Assembly (NCBI RefSeq): GCF_019703515.2 | Contig: NC_059362.1 | Location: forward strand, 26,681,826 to 26,745,825 | DNA length: 64,000 nucleotides | Direction of reading: 5' to 3' | From: Myxocyprinus asiaticus | Lineage: Eukaryota; Chordata; Actinopteri; Cypriniformes; Catostomidae | Shown: one piece after another, positions 35,001 through 44,482 of the stretch | How positions within the stretch are numbered: the stretch's first letter is position 1 | Layout of the letters: every line of letters starts with the position of its first letter | Made by a program: the position numbers and the translations under genes | Notes under the pieces: model-generated | Database searches by the model: none | What the model was told of the DNA's origin: nothing | What the model saw: only the letters and a program-made list of their open reading frames with translations

Positions 35001-37570
35001 GACTCTCTTTCAGCACACTCCGAGATGCTCTCATTGACCTAACATAACCGTCAATATGGAGTTCTCCGTGCTAACATTTATATTTTTATGAACATGGTAA
35101 CACTTATGTGCACAATGACAGTAAAAAAATAGTGTATATGAAGTGGTTTTTGTAGTTTTTTTGTGAACGTGTGTCTGCCCGTTTTAGATTGAGGGTTTGT
35201 AACATGATAATAATTTGAAATTATCCAAAAATTTACATAATGTACATTTTGTATTTGTGGAATCAACCAAAAATCAAAGTGGAAGTTAATTCTTTGTCAA
35301 ATCAAATTAAATCTTTGTAGGAGGCCCGGAGAATACAGTATATTATTGCGTTAATCACCCAATATTTTGTAATAACTGTAGCTCAAGCAAGCTATTTTCT
35401 TGCTTGAATTCTGGCAGTGTGTGCCCAAACCTTTCTTTTTCCTAATTCATTTTGACAGACAGTTTTTACTTGACAACATACGGTAAAGGAAAAGTTCAAT
35501 ATAGTCTCATGACAACTCATAATAATTTGTACAAGGTGGTGAAATCGTAAGATCGTACGACTTGGCTCATACTAAAAGGTACGACTTTTATTCCAATAGA
35601 GATCACACAATCAACAGAAAGGATTTCAAATTGATACAATATAGGCATCAATTTTTAGCTAGCCTCCTATCCAACATTTTATTTTAAGAAAGGAAACGTC
35701 TGTGAACACATTTGGTTACTCATTCCATTTTTATGCAATAAAAATGACTAATGTCAATAACCTGTCCTTCGTCTCCTTCCAAACCCTGATGTTTTCTTTC
35801 TGCCATGGTACCCAACAGTGATTTTCCTATTAAAATCATGGTTAGGTTTAGGTTTGGCTTAGGGGTTAACTTTATGAAAAATCTTACTAACATTTTTTAT
35901 TGGTTCATTTATTTTTTTTCTATGAGTGTAAAAGTCAAAAGTGTTTTTATAGACCAACTCATATTATTTCTTACGTTTTTGCCAACTCTTACTATTATTA
36001 TGACTTGTCATTAGACCGCGTTGAAAATGTTTGAGCATTGAAGCCAGGACAGATTGCCTCAATGTGTACTTCATCAAGGCTTATCTGACGGGAAAATCTG
36101 CAACAGGAGGTTGAATCTTTTGTCTGTTAAAATTGGTTTATGATTTCTGAATGTCTGAACCACCACCCAATGGCTGAAGCTGGAGCCAAAGTTGTGCACT
36201 TGCGCACTTTCACAATTGCATTGTATGAATGTGTCGTGAAAGGCAAAGCGTGTAGGATTTTCGGAATCATTCGAGTGGTAATTGCTCAACATTAACAAAC
36301 TCCTAACCCTAACAGTACTGAGACCAAAACAGCATTCTTTCACTTGCTTTGTCACAGCGTGGGCAATTTTTGGGGCATGAATAATCGCCGCATGGTGGTG
36401 CTTGTCCGGAATTCGGCATATTGGGTCTGAATTTAAGAGTGAAGAAATTCATATCTAACACGCTGATTCCCATTTTATCATGTTGACTATCTATATCTCC
36501 TAGACACCATATCTACAGAAGTCATGAACAGAAGTTAACGCAAGTTGTACTATAGCACATATTAATTTAAATTTGTGTTGCCAGGAAACATTAAAACTGT
36601 TGGTAAATTCAGAGGGAATGTCGTAATGAATGAAGACTAATCTCTTTTCAAATTAAAATAAATGTGATGACTGTAAAGCCTGTGCCACTGTTTTGTACAC
36701 ATACACACAAGCACCAGGGAACGTTTAATCTCTGAACTTATTTCAACACCATCACTCTTGCAGCTGCCTAATTCAATAGCAGTGCAGTGTAAAATTACAT
36801 ACACTTCAAAGTACATTCCAATTACACCAATATATTCAACACAAGCATTAACCCATACCCAAACAGACACTCATATGCAGATTTAGAAGTGTTTTATCTA
36901 TTAGAACTCACTTTATCAGGTGTCTTTAACTACTATGTACTTAAGCATTTGATACAATGTACTTATTATGTACATGTGTTGTTGCATTGTACGTACAATG
37001 AAAGTACCTGCATTTAATTACTTATGTAGTTAAACTGTTAACCTTACCCCTAACCCTAAACCTAACCCTACCCCAATCCTAACACTTAACCCCTAACCCT
37101 ACCCATATCTCAACTTCAGTAGCTGCAAATGTGAATCTTGTGAGAATTTTGCAAACAACATGTAGTTACACAATAATTATATTGTATTGCATGCATTTTA
37201 ATGTTAGTACATAGTAGTTAAAGACACCTAATATAAAGTAGGACCATCTATTAGGCATGTTATATGTGTTTGCATCTTGTTTATGCAACATTACAGCAGC
37301 TGTTGGCATACATGGTTATAGTATATTGCAGTATGTACTCTTAATGCCATACTGTGATTTGCAAAAGATGTGACAATGCAAACACGGACAAGACACACAG
37401 AGATTCATAAGGTTTCCACTTACACTTGATTGGGTAAGTCTTCTTCTCTTTCACTCTGGTTGAGATTCTCCCTTTTTGCTTCTTTTTGATGAAAAACACA
37501 GTCTGACTCAACAATGTTGTGTCGTAATTCTCTGACCAATCTCGGATGTCTGTTGTCCTCACAGTATACA
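22037..37570 (-). CDS. Candidate gene of unknown identity: short coiled-coil plus single membrane segment
   Basis: I do not recognise this protein. Three minus-strand frames have splice signals and matching phases: 37570..37424 (phase 2 in, phase 2 out, donor GTAAGT), 29318..29102 (phase 2 in, phase 0 out, donor GTAACT) and 22165..22037 (acceptor CTTCTTGCAG, phase 0, donor GTAAAC). Joined, they give a charged segment, then a helical segment ([25 protein letters not shown]), then a hydrophobic span ([15 protein letters not shown]) followed by Arg/Lys. ATGs in optimal context (ACCATGG at 29233, GCCATGG at 22183) could be alternative first exons. A possible last exon is 18761..18708 (LERHVSQLQILALLV, then stop). 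The introns hold gypsy and Sleeping Beauty type elements. The phases agree by chance about once in nine, so this is a hypothesis. RNA data would decide it. Confidence 0.35.
22400..22500 (-). promoter_or_regulatory. CArG box, G-rich tract and E-box upstream of the 22183 ATG
   Basis: CCATATAAGG (22432-22441) is a perfect CC(A/T)6GG serum-response-factor site. A 9-bp C-run adjoins it, and a CAGGTG E-box lies near 22480. On the minus strand this sits about 250 bp before the 22183 start. A CTAAAAAAG motif near 22270 resembles a MEF2 site. A muscle promoter is an inference from motifs only. Confidence 0.35.
22501..23399. other. Intergenic; G-quadruplex motif
   Basis: No gene seen. GGGAGGTGGGGTGGG plus TTTGGGGGG (22866-22889) has four G-runs of three or more with short loops on the plus strand. 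A TATAATATAA-type run lies at 23237-23270. Confidence 0.5.
23400..25440 (+). pseudogene. Ty3/gypsy retrotransposon pol remnant
   Basis: Decayed pol in several frames, in order: protease end ([19 protein letters not shown]), reverse transcriptase ([39 protein letters not shown], then [17 protein letters not shown]), RNase H ([18 protein letters not shown]) and integrase ([34 protein letters not shown]). Multiple stops and frame changes break each domain. RNase H is followed by a deletion that removes the zinc-finger part of integrase. The copy is inactive. The LTR-like block at 26650-27252 is in the right place to be its 3' LTR. Confidence 0.9.
25441..25918. other. Unassigned sequence between gypsy pol and (AT)n tract
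   Basis: Possibly the rest of the retroelement, but no conserved motif is readable here. Frames on either strand lack splice support. Confidence 0.4.
25919..26034. repeat. Double (AT)n microsatellite
   Basis: Two AT runs of about 50 bp are separated by ATGTATATGTATGTAT. The Tyr-Ile frames on both strands are artefacts of the repeat. Confidence 0.95.
26650..27252 (+). mobile_element. Probable Ty3/gypsy LTR
   Basis: A TATTTATACTC promoter-like motif near 26735, an AATAAA signal at about 27187, and an end reading GCTTTTGAGTCCTCATCTCT then CATGACA. This resembles gypsy LTR 3' ends in fish. It lies in the same orientation as, and downstream of, the pol remnant. Confidence 0.55.
27253..27640. repeat. 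Minisatellite, about 87-bp unit, with alternating unit types
   Basis: GGGAAACATAAC starts recur near 27253, 27340, 27427, 27513 and 27591. Every unit contains CCCCAACAAACACCAA (CTCCAACAAACACCAA in unit 1). Units 1 and 3 read ATTTCAAACATTCTAA. Units 2 and 4 read TAAAATATTTTAAGG. The higher-order repeat is therefore about 174 bp, with a partial fifth unit. Confidence 0.85.
27641..28167. other. Intergenic, nothing recognised
   Basis: AT-rich. No repeat ends or coding frame found. Confidence 0.5.
28168..28506. mobile_element. hAT non-autonomous element with 8-bp target duplication
   Basis: Left end CAGTGGATCTCAATC is mirrored by AAGGTTAAGAACCACTA at the right. Flanks GTATACAT and TTATACAT match at 7 of 8. 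It is 339 bp, with internal GGGGGCCTT(A/G)G arms. The termini resemble the widespread CAGTGGTTCTCAACC hAT ends. Confidence 0.85.
28507..29101. other. Intergenic or intronic; (TG)n at 29053-29085
   Basis: Apart from the TG run directly after the candidate exon's donor site, nothing is recognised. Confidence 0.5.
29102..29318 (-). CDS. Candidate exon, helical Glu/Leu-rich segment
   Basis: The frame is open for the whole 217 nt between acceptor CTGCAAACAG and donor GTAACT. From an internal ATG at 29233 (ACCATGG) it reads [20 protein letters not shown] and continues to LQNLEQ. The frame is open further upstream through the polypyrimidine tract, so the real start is uncertain. Confidence 0.4.
29598..29820 (+). 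mobile_element. Sleeping Beauty-type left IR/DR end (solo)
   Basis: The outer direct repeat CAGTTGAAGTCAGAAG with ATTACATACACC (preceded by TA) and the inner direct repeat CCAGTGGGTCAGAAGTTTAC with ATACACTTTG are about 190 bp apart. That is the two-site inverted/direct-repeat layout of salmonid-type Tc1 elements. The transposase gene and right end are absent. Confidence 0.9.
30160..30400 (+). pseudogene. MADF/Myb-like ORF fragment, probably from a PIF/Harbinger transposon
   Basis: From about 30272 the frame reads [16 protein letters not shown], then [18 protein letters not shown] before a stop. This is the WK-LR-Y-rich end of a MADF domain as found in the DNA-binding protein of Harbinger elements. 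The upstream part ([14 protein letters not shown] text) is in other frames, so it is broken. No matching transposase was seen within 29.8-30.7 kb. Confidence 0.55.
30698..30880 (+). pseudogene. Ty3/gypsy integrase C-terminus with chromodomain
   Basis: An open frame reads [20 protein letters not shown], then [20 protein letters not shown] and a stop. This is a standard gypsy chromodomain, used to target insertion by binding chromatin. It sits about 5.3 kb beyond the other gypsy pol remnant and just before an LTR, so it belongs to a separate, 5'-truncated copy. Confidence 0.9.
30946..32061 (+). mobile_element. Gypsy 3' LTR split by a LINE 3' fragment
   Basis: After a purine tract (AGGGGTGGG) the LTR starts near TCTCACGCCTCCAG. 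It ends with AATAAATCCTTTGAACTG and GGGTCTCTTTGTC, then CTGACA near 32061. About 590 bp in the middle (31018-31607) are a LINE tail, leaving roughly 525 bp of LTR. Confidence 0.65.
31018..31607 (+). mobile_element. LINE 3' end inserted in gypsy LTR
   Basis: GAACTGGCGCCCACAGTGAG and TTATGGAGTTTTGTGTTCC, then an end of AAAGGCGCTATATAAATAA and AAATGACTTGACT. This is a dispersed fish LINE 3' UTR with its short tandem tail. It has no coding part. Confidence 0.7.
32062..32611. other. Intergenic, nothing recognised
   Basis: No repeat ends or splice-supported frame seen. Confidence 0.45.
32612..32847 (+). mobile_element. Solo LTR-like element (TG...CA)
   Basis: A 236-bp block starts TGTGACGAGGAGGAGGGC and ends ACTTTGTTACA, with a pyrimidine-rich 3' part. 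It is immediately followed by an inverted partial copy of its own 3' half. No 5-bp target duplication is visible, consistent with a rearranged site. Confidence 0.5.
32765..32921. repeat. Large inverted repeat (hairpin arms of about 65 bp, spacer of about 25 bp)
   Basis: The left arm (TTTAAGTTCTTATTAAAATA ... CGCCTCCTCCTT) and the right arm (AAGGAGGAGGCGGGAACTGG ... AATAAGAACTTAAA) are near-perfect reverse complements. The only differences seen are one base (GGACAG/GAACAG) and a short indel near the outer end. Confidence 0.9.
32930..33778. other. Intergenic, nothing recognised
   Basis: Frames at 33045-33233 and 33579-33773 have no family resemblance or splice support. Confidence 0.45.
33779..34054. 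mobile_element. TTAA-type MITE, short diverged copy
   Basis: The left end (TTATAGTTCACCCATAAAT) and right end (AATTTTAATCTTTAAACTAT) are degenerate inverted copies. The internal text AAAAAGATGTTAGGCAAAATG is shared with the copy at 50344-50712. Confidence 0.7.
34055..35494. other. Intergenic; one unexplained open frame
   Basis: On the minus strand 34492..34283 is open for about 70 codons after an acceptor-like CTTCCCCCACAG, reading [20 protein letters not shown] before a stop. I do not recognise it, and its phase does not fit the neighbouring candidate exons. The rest is AT-rich, with a decayed hAT-like edge at 34130-34250. Confidence 0.35.
35495..36022. mobile_element. TIR element of about 530 bp
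   Basis: GTCTCATGACAACTCATAAT at the left is mirrored by ATTATGACTTGTCATTAGAC at the right, with CGCGTT outside. No transposase is present. Confidence 0.65.
36023..36903. other. Intergenic; unassigned 93-codon frame
   Basis: The minus-strand frame at 36355..36074 shows no recognised domain, good splice sites or start context. The rest is featureless. Confidence 0.35.
36904..37244. mobile_element. Palindromic element with telomere-like core
   Basis: CTTTATCAGGTGTCTTTAAC and TACTATGTAC at the left are mirrored by GTACATAGTAGTTAAAGACA and CCTAATATAAAG at the right. The centre contains degenerate CCCTAA-like text (37040-37110), which belongs to the repeat and is not a telomere relic. Confidence 0.75.
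37424..37570 (-). CDS. Candidate exon, charged segment
   Basis: 147 nt between a good pyrimidine-rich acceptor (ending CATCTATACAG) and a consensus GTAAGT donor. The phase-2 frame reads [17 protein letters not shown] to [11 protein letters not shown] second frame through the same exon is also open ([12 protein letters not shown]...), which weakens the call. Confidence 0.3.
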
Positions 37571-37876
37571 CTGTATAGATGGCACACAGTAAAATAAGTA
37601 AGGAGAGAAGTCAGTTGGATGTCCCTGTAGAAACAGGTCAGCACAGCTAGAGGCGAGTCAAGTGTAAATGTGTGTGTGAGATGGGGGGGATAAGACAAGT
37701 GGCAACAGGGGGGTGGGTTAAACATGTTATTGTGGAGGGTGTGGAATTTCAGTGCCATGTGTTCCTCTATGTATATGTTGGGGTGGGTGGGGGGCTGAAT
37801 TTAGAAACACCACAATTGTAGAATATCTTTTTAGCTCTTAATTAAAAACCAATATTTTCTAATATTGATTTACCAC

Positions 37877-38725
37877 CAGGGTTGGGGAGTAACGGAGTAC
37901 ATGTAACAGGATTACATATTTAAAATACTAAATATAAGTAACTGTATTCCACTACAGTTACAATTTAAATCATTGGTAATTAGAATACAGTTACATTCAA
38001 AAAGTATTTTGATTACTGAAGAGATTACTTTGCATTTTATTGTCATTTGTTTCATTTAATATTTAGTCCTTTCAGATGGAAAACATTTATACATATAAAT
38101 GATGCGATCCAAAGTGCATTTGAACAGCGGTGAAAAACTTTCTTATGATGTGTTACATTCATACGAGCAGACAGAGAAGTAAGTTTGAAGTAAGTCTGGA
38201 GCAGAAGAAATAGAAATAAACCTTGTGTAAATTGTCAGCTTTACGCTAAGCTAAAATGCTATTTCTAGCCATTTTACATGCACGTTACCAGACACGATCA
38301 TATTTTTTTATCAAGAAAATTCACGTTGGATCATAATTAATTTTTTTCTAGTAAGACCTTTGATATTAGGACAAAAATCATATTCCTGATAATAACTTTT
38401 GTATTGTTTTCCTGTAAAAATTTCTAAAAATCCTTAAAACAAGATCAATTTGATTTATCTTGTTTTAGAAACAACACTGCGTAAGATATTTAGGTTTTTC
38501 AGAGAATGTATTTTTAACATGTGTATTTTGTCTTACTGTACTGGCAGAGTTTTTATAGTCAAAACAAGAGAAAAAATCTACCAGTGCTGAAGAAGTAATC
38601 CAAAGTATTTAGAATACGTTACTGACCTTGAGTAATCTAACGGAATACGGTACAAATTACATTTTACAGCATGTATTCTGTAATTTGTAGTGGAATACAT
38701 TTCAAAAGTAACCCTCCCAACCCTG
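37877..38725. mobile_element. hAT-type MITE with perfect 8-bp target duplication
   Basis: Ends CAGGGTTGGGGAGTAAC and AGTAACCCTCCCAACCCTG are flanked on both sides by TTTACCAC (37869-37876 and 38726-38733). It is 849 bp with no transposase. The identical duplication and intact ends suggest a fairly recent insertion. An inverted, truncated copy lies at 48905-49556. Confidence 0.93.
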
Positions 38726-39971
38726 TTTACCACACAGTATTAAAATGAGTGGGGAGACATTTACTCACCAGAAACAGGCACTGTAGACATTTATTGAGTA
38801 AATATATGCCTTTAAGAATTACATGAAAACTACATGAAAAAAGGAAAGAGGATTTTTCTATACTCCATATGGAGATAATGCAGCATGAAGGACCTGCTCC
38901 CTGGCTTCTGAAGCCTAATAAACCTTTGTCTGGTCACTAATTTTATTTACAGCCTTCAGCTGTGATTGAAGTGGCAGTGAGAAACTACCTCATGGACAAA
39001 GTCTTTAGACTCTATATACAAGACTTAGGTGTGCATTATTTTTGCAACAATGCCACTCAAGGTTTAACACCTGAGATCAAAATGAGTTTAAAAGGCAAAT
39101 CCACATCTGAATATAAGCAACAGTTTTTCTACTTATGTCTTTGAGAATACCATTTCTAGACGAATTACGTTGATTTAAAAGGGATACAATGGGTCACTCG
39201 CTGTCCCCCGTCACTCACTGTCCCTGTAGTTAAATCTATAAAGGCTCCTTTATTGTGTTTGAATATAGGTTAGCTATGCTGTTGGCCGTTGTATATGATG
39301 GATAGTGTGCTCATTGAAAATAGCAGGATCAAAGCCAAACTGCACCTGTCCTTGTCTTTTCATAAACATGTATGAGCATGTAATATATGTACATTTACAT
39401 TTAAAAAGGTCCTATTTTTTCATATGCTTTTGTAAATGCTTTTGAAATGTTAGTTTAATTATTTTTAATTTTCATCACACATTCTTGCCTACTTGCAACA
39501 TCATCTCTTTGGTGGCTTTGGGAATGAGGTCAAGAAAAGTGCATGTGTCTGTATCTTTATCTGTCTGTCTGTGTGGTGGTGTGATGGGGGTGAGGGGGGA
39601 GCTTAGTACATTTGCAGATGTTTGATACAATTAGGGAGCTGATGTGTGCCTGCCTGTCTGTCAGCAACAGAGCAAGGTTACATATTTACATATCCAACCA
39701 TCCCCCATCACACCAAGGAAGCCAAATCATACTCCCTTTCCTCCTTCAATCCCTTCTGACTATTTCTCTCCCCTTCTCTCTCTCCAACACACACACAGAC
39801 ACACATACATACACTGGGGGAAGTAAGCATGCAGTGTGAGATGTGGAAACAGCAAACCATGGTGCTGACATGAGTTTTATCTCAACCTCAATCTAAGCTG
39901 TGAGTTTTGCTGTCTGAGTGTAATTCAACAGCAGCAATATGGGTGAGTGTGATTGTCTGCCATTGTGTACA
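38726..39971. other. Intergenic, nothing recognised
   Basis: Frames at 38962-39144 and 39612-39839 lack splice or family support. There is a short CA run near 39790. Confidence 0.5.
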
Positions 39972-40616
39972 TGCCATCCCAGATGTGTATGACTTTCTTT
40001 CTTCTGCACAACACAAATTAAGATTTTTAGAAGAATATTTCAACTTTGTACTGTAGGTCCATACTATGCAAGTGAATGGTGGTCAGAATTTTGAATCTCC
40101 AAAAATTACATAAATCAGCATAAAAGTAATCCATAAGACTCCAGTGTTTAAATCCATATATTCAGAAGCGAAATCACAGGTGTGCATAAGAAACAGATCA
40201 ATACTTAAGTCCTTTTTTACCATAAATGCCCATTTTCACATTTTTCTTCTTTTGTTTTTTTAGCAGTTCACATTCTTCATGCATATCGCCACCTACTGGT
40301 TGAGGCTGGTCAAATGTGGAGATTTAAAGAAAAATAGGACTTAAATATTGATCTGTTTCTTACCCACACCTATCATATTTCTTCTGAAGACATGGATTTA
40401 AACACTGGAGTCTTTTGGATTACTTTTATACTGCCTTTATGTGATTTTTGGAGATTCTAAATTCTGACCACCATTCACTTGCATAGTATGGACCTACAGA
40501 GCTGAAATATTCTTCTAAAAATCTTTGTTTTTGCTCTGCAGAAGAAAGAAAGTCATACACATTTGGGATTGCATGAGGGTGAGTAAATGATGAGAGAATT
40601 TGAACTATCCCTTTAA
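39972..40616. mobile_element. TTAA-type MITE, left end truncated
   Basis: It starts inside the left arm (CATGCCATCCCAGATGTGTA) and ends TGAACTATCCCTTTAA. The minus-strand frame over the right arm is only the repeat read in translation. Confidence 0.85.
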
Positions 40617-41664
40617 CGACTGTTAAAAATAGCACAGCAATAACGATTTTGGTTTTGGTATTCAATGGCACACAGAGTGCACTGCAGGTCACAGCAATAG
40701 TATTAATATTATTAATATCTGGTGAAGAAACACTTATGATCCATAAAGTTGTTTATTAAAAACTTGATATAACGGCAAAGATGTCTCTGTTACAGCTCTA
40801 GACTCTGTAAAAAAACAAACAAAAATGTGTCCGCGATCCGTGGACAATGACACTCTCGATTTGTCAATAATTTAGCACGTTCTCATAGTGATGTAGTTGC
40901 AGCGAATTATTGAGACTTACTGCCATTTTTAAGCCATGTTGTTCATAACAGTTGTCAGTTGAGGGCGATATTTTGCTGCTGTTGTTTTTAACAACCGTTT
41001 CTGCACGATGTCGCTCTCAATAAAACTCATTTGGTATCTGTGGTGGGCAGGGGATATTCAAGCACAATAACTCACTCTGACTCACATCAACATGTGAGAG
41101 GAAACAAAAGTCAAAATAGTTTTTGGGCACTTGAGCGAAGATGATAGAACAGTTTGCAAATCAAAGATTCAGATATTTTGTTCAAACTTTTCCGAATGAA
41201 GTGAAGGCAGACATTGCCACCAAAACCAGGACTGCTGACCTATTATAAATTCATAGATATTTATTCTCACCAGGAAAGTTAAACTCTATTGTAGGGCTGC
41301 ACAATTAATTGTATTTTAACCATGATCAAGGTTTCTGCCTCTCACAGTTAATTAAGCATGACATTCTATGGTATTAGTGAGCTAACAAACAGAAATTATA
41401 AGCCCGGTAAAGTTGCAAATTGTTATTCATTTTCATTGTGGGCTGTGTCTGGATGACAGACCAAATCACAAGCTCTTCCGAAGTCCAGGTTCACTAGGGC
41501 TGTGTCTATAAAATCAAATACCGATATATCACAATACGTTTTCTCATGATATTTATTGATACTTTAGATCCATGTATCGATATTTATATTCAACTACTTG
41601 TGTATTCATATCATGTAAACACCAAAGTTGCCACACTGTTACTCAACTGAAACTGATATCTGTT
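40617..41664. other. Intergenic with decayed repeat edges
   Basis: AGGGCTGCACAATTAATTG near 41293 and AGGGCTGTGTCTATAAAATC near 41500 look like hAT-type ends, but partners were not found. No gene seen. Confidence 0.4.
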
Positions 41665-41936
41665 CCTCACCCACACCTATCATATCGCTTCAGAAGATAT
41701 GGATTAAACCACTGGAGTCATATGGATTACTTTTATGGTGCCTTTATGTGCTTTGTGAACCTTCAATGTTCTGGCCACCATTCACTTGCATTGTGATGAC
41801 CTACAGAACTCAGATATTTTTTCTAAAAATCTTTGTTCATGTTGCACTAAAAACAGAAAGTCATACACATATGGGATGGCATGAGGGTGAGCAAATAATG
41901 AGAGAATTTTCATTTTGGGGTGAACTACCCCTTTAA
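41665..41936. mobile_element. TTAA-type MITE, right half
   Basis: It runs from TCCTCACCCACACCTATCAT to GGTGAACTACCCCTTTAA. The left half is missing. Confidence 0.8.
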
Positions 41937-42490
41937 GCAGCCTCAGGTAGCCTGTAGAAATTGATATTCTGTGGCCGGTGAACAAAATATCAGTGAGGAC
42001 AAATAACTAGAAAATAGCTGGGCTGTGAAGAACTAAGATAGCACACTTCCTCTACAAACACAGCCCTTATTGTTAAAGGCCTTTGACAAATTTTTATTGC
42101 ATAGGACCTCTGATCCATCCAACAGTGTGACTCACCCTTTATGCACAAAGTCCAACTGATTAGTCCAGAACAGTCACAATCATTGACTGCATCTGGCTTG
42201 TGTTGCTGACAAAACATAGAGTGGATTTGCTATTGTCCATCACTCTTTTGCTCTCCAAAAAAAAAAAAAAGACAGCACACTGAAATGTTCACCTAATGTT
42301 CATCTCACGAAATTATGACTTGGCTGGTTAGAAATAGAGAAGTTGCACATGCAGTACAATAAGGCAAGTGTATGAAAGAAAAGGTCATAAAAAGGGCGAG
42401 TGAGTGTGTGAGAATGACTCACCTGTGATTTTTCACTTCTGCAGTTTGCTTGTCTGGCTTGTTATGCACATTATGGGCGTTACTCGTTCA

Positions 42491-42565
42491 TTTATAACGC
42501 ATGACTCTAGGGCAGACTTCTCTATCACACAGGTTTACGTTTGGAACAAGCATCTTCCATAAAAT
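42491..42565 (+). promoter_or_regulatory. Putative serpinb1 promoter and non-coding exon 1
   Basis: A TTTATAACG TATA-like box at 42491 precedes a consensus donor (AAAAT then GTAAGT at 42566) by about 75 bp. An acceptor TTTTTAAGCAG lies just before the coding exon (about 42864). Clade B serpins usually have such an untranslated first exon, so transcription probably starts near 42520. Confidence 0.5.
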
Positions 42566-42880
42566 GTAAGTAAGGCATTTCTCAAAAATAGTCTATCTGA
42601 ATAACAGTGACGTTTGCGACTTCAGCGTTTCTTTGTCAGTTTCCAATACGTATTTGTAACTGCGAATAAGAAAACAAATACTATATCATTAGAATGCATA
42701 ACAGAAAGGCTACAGTTATTCCCCTGTTATAGGCAAGCTCTCTAAAGACCTACTGAAGTGACCTTGTGGTGGAAATGTTTGAATTTGATTGTTGCACCGT
42801 TGCCAATATGTATCGTTTAATAGGTTGCATGAACTATGGTACTCACAACTTGTGTTTTTAAGCAGTGATATCATTCAGTC

Positions 42881-43048
42881 ATGGATGGCCTCACTCGTGC
42901 TAATAGTTTCTTCGCCCTGGACCTCTATCGGGCTCTGAGTGCGACCAACGCCGAGGGAAACATGTTCTTCTCCCCGCTGAGCATCAGCACAGCGCTTAGC
43001 ATGGTCTACTTGGGAGCCCGAGGAAACACTTCCAAAGAAATGGCAAAG
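42881..43048 (+). CDS. serpinb1: serpinb1 coding exon 1
   Basis: 56 codons from the ATG (TCATGGATG context) to EMAK, phase 0, donor GTAAAG. It carries helix A and the FFSPLSIS motif of the serpin core. Confidence 0.93.
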
Positions 43049-44441
43049 GTAAAGGGTGGGCGCCTTGCTGTTATGCATACTTGTATTTATTTATTTTATT
43101 TCTGAGACTACATGTACATTTTACGCACTAGCCTTATAATGTGTGATTGGGAAGTCCTACTTTATAAGAGAACATTTTACCCTCTGTGAAGGAAGAATGG
43201 GGTGTGGCCTGTATCTGTCAAAAAGTAAATATTTGCTCATAGTATGAGCTTAGCACAGAGAATAAAGCCTCTGTTTTCTTACATTGTTAGTTATGTTAGT
43301 CAGTGTCCACAATTCAGATAAATTTAGTGCTAAACAAAAAAGCTCTTTCAGGGTAATATTTTGTCATTCAGTTTAAGTGAGATCTCTGGCCCACTACAAT
43401 ATAAGCTACAAAATGCATAATATGACAATACTTAAAATAATACTTTGTGTAGTCAGTCACAAAATAGAATAGGAAAACTATAAATTACAGTGTTGGTAAA
43501 TACATTGCAGGTTACATATTAACTGCACAGCAGTGTCCATATGTAAACTAGAACCATACATTCTTTTAAAGGGATAGTTCACACAAAAATGGAAATTCTC
43601 TTATCATTTAATTACCCTCATGCCATCCCAGATGTGTATGACTTCTTTCTTCTGCAGAACATTTTTAGAAAAATATGTTATGTAGGTCCTTACAAGTGAA
43701 TGGTGGCCAGAACTTTGAAGGTCCAAAGCACATAAAGGCAGCATAAAATAATCCATAAGACTCCAGTGGTTTAATCCATGTCTTCAGAAGCGATATGATA
43801 GGTGTGAGTGAGAAACAGATAGATATTTAAGTCCTTTTTTTTTACTATAAATCTCCACTTTCACATTCTTCTTCTTTTGTGTTTGGCAATTCACATTCTT
43901 TGTGAATATTGCCACCTACTGGGCAGAGAGGATAATTTATAGATAAAAATATAGTGTTTATTACTTTTATGCTGCCTTTATCTGCTTTCGGGACCTTCAA
44001 AGTTCTAGCTACCATTCACTTCCATTGTATGGACCCACAAGCTGAAATATTCTTCTAGAAGTCTTTGTTTGTGTTCAGCAGAAAAAAGAAAGTCCTACAC
44101 ATCTGGAATGGCATGGGTGTGAGTAAATGATGAGAGAATTTTCATTTTGGGGTCAACTATCCCTTTAAGCTTTTGGTATATTAATTTATTTTGTGTTTAT
44201 TTATAAAAATCTGTTTAACACACAATCTAATTTTTAAGGTGCTGCTGAAATTATATTTGTTGCGCATGCCTAGAATGAAATTACAGAATGAAATGCATTT
44301 TTATTAATATTCTAGACACAGAAGACCCAAACATTTCAGTAGCCAAACAGTATGTGATGGTTTATGACTCACTTTTTCTGTGAATTGCCTTTTTTCAACT
44401 GGTCAAGCAGTTTTTTGAGAGTAAAAAAAATTAAATAAATA

Positions 44442-44482
<41 letters not shown>

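Noticed and set aside
36074..36355. 93-codon minus-strand frame
   Set aside because: No recognised domain, poor start context and no splice partners. Probably a chance frame or old repeat.
37040..37110. CCCTAA-like tract, possible interstitial telomere
   Set aside because: The units are degenerate (CCCTAAACCTAACCCTACCC) and lie inside a palindromic repeat with defined ends. A similar tract at 11040-11080 is also in a dispersed repeat.
41990..42217. Possible minus-strand exon (QHKPDAVNDCDCSGLISWTL) with donor GTGAGT
   Set aside because: It has plausible splice sites, but its phase (1) does not match the phase-2 exon at 37.5 kb and no domain is recognisable.
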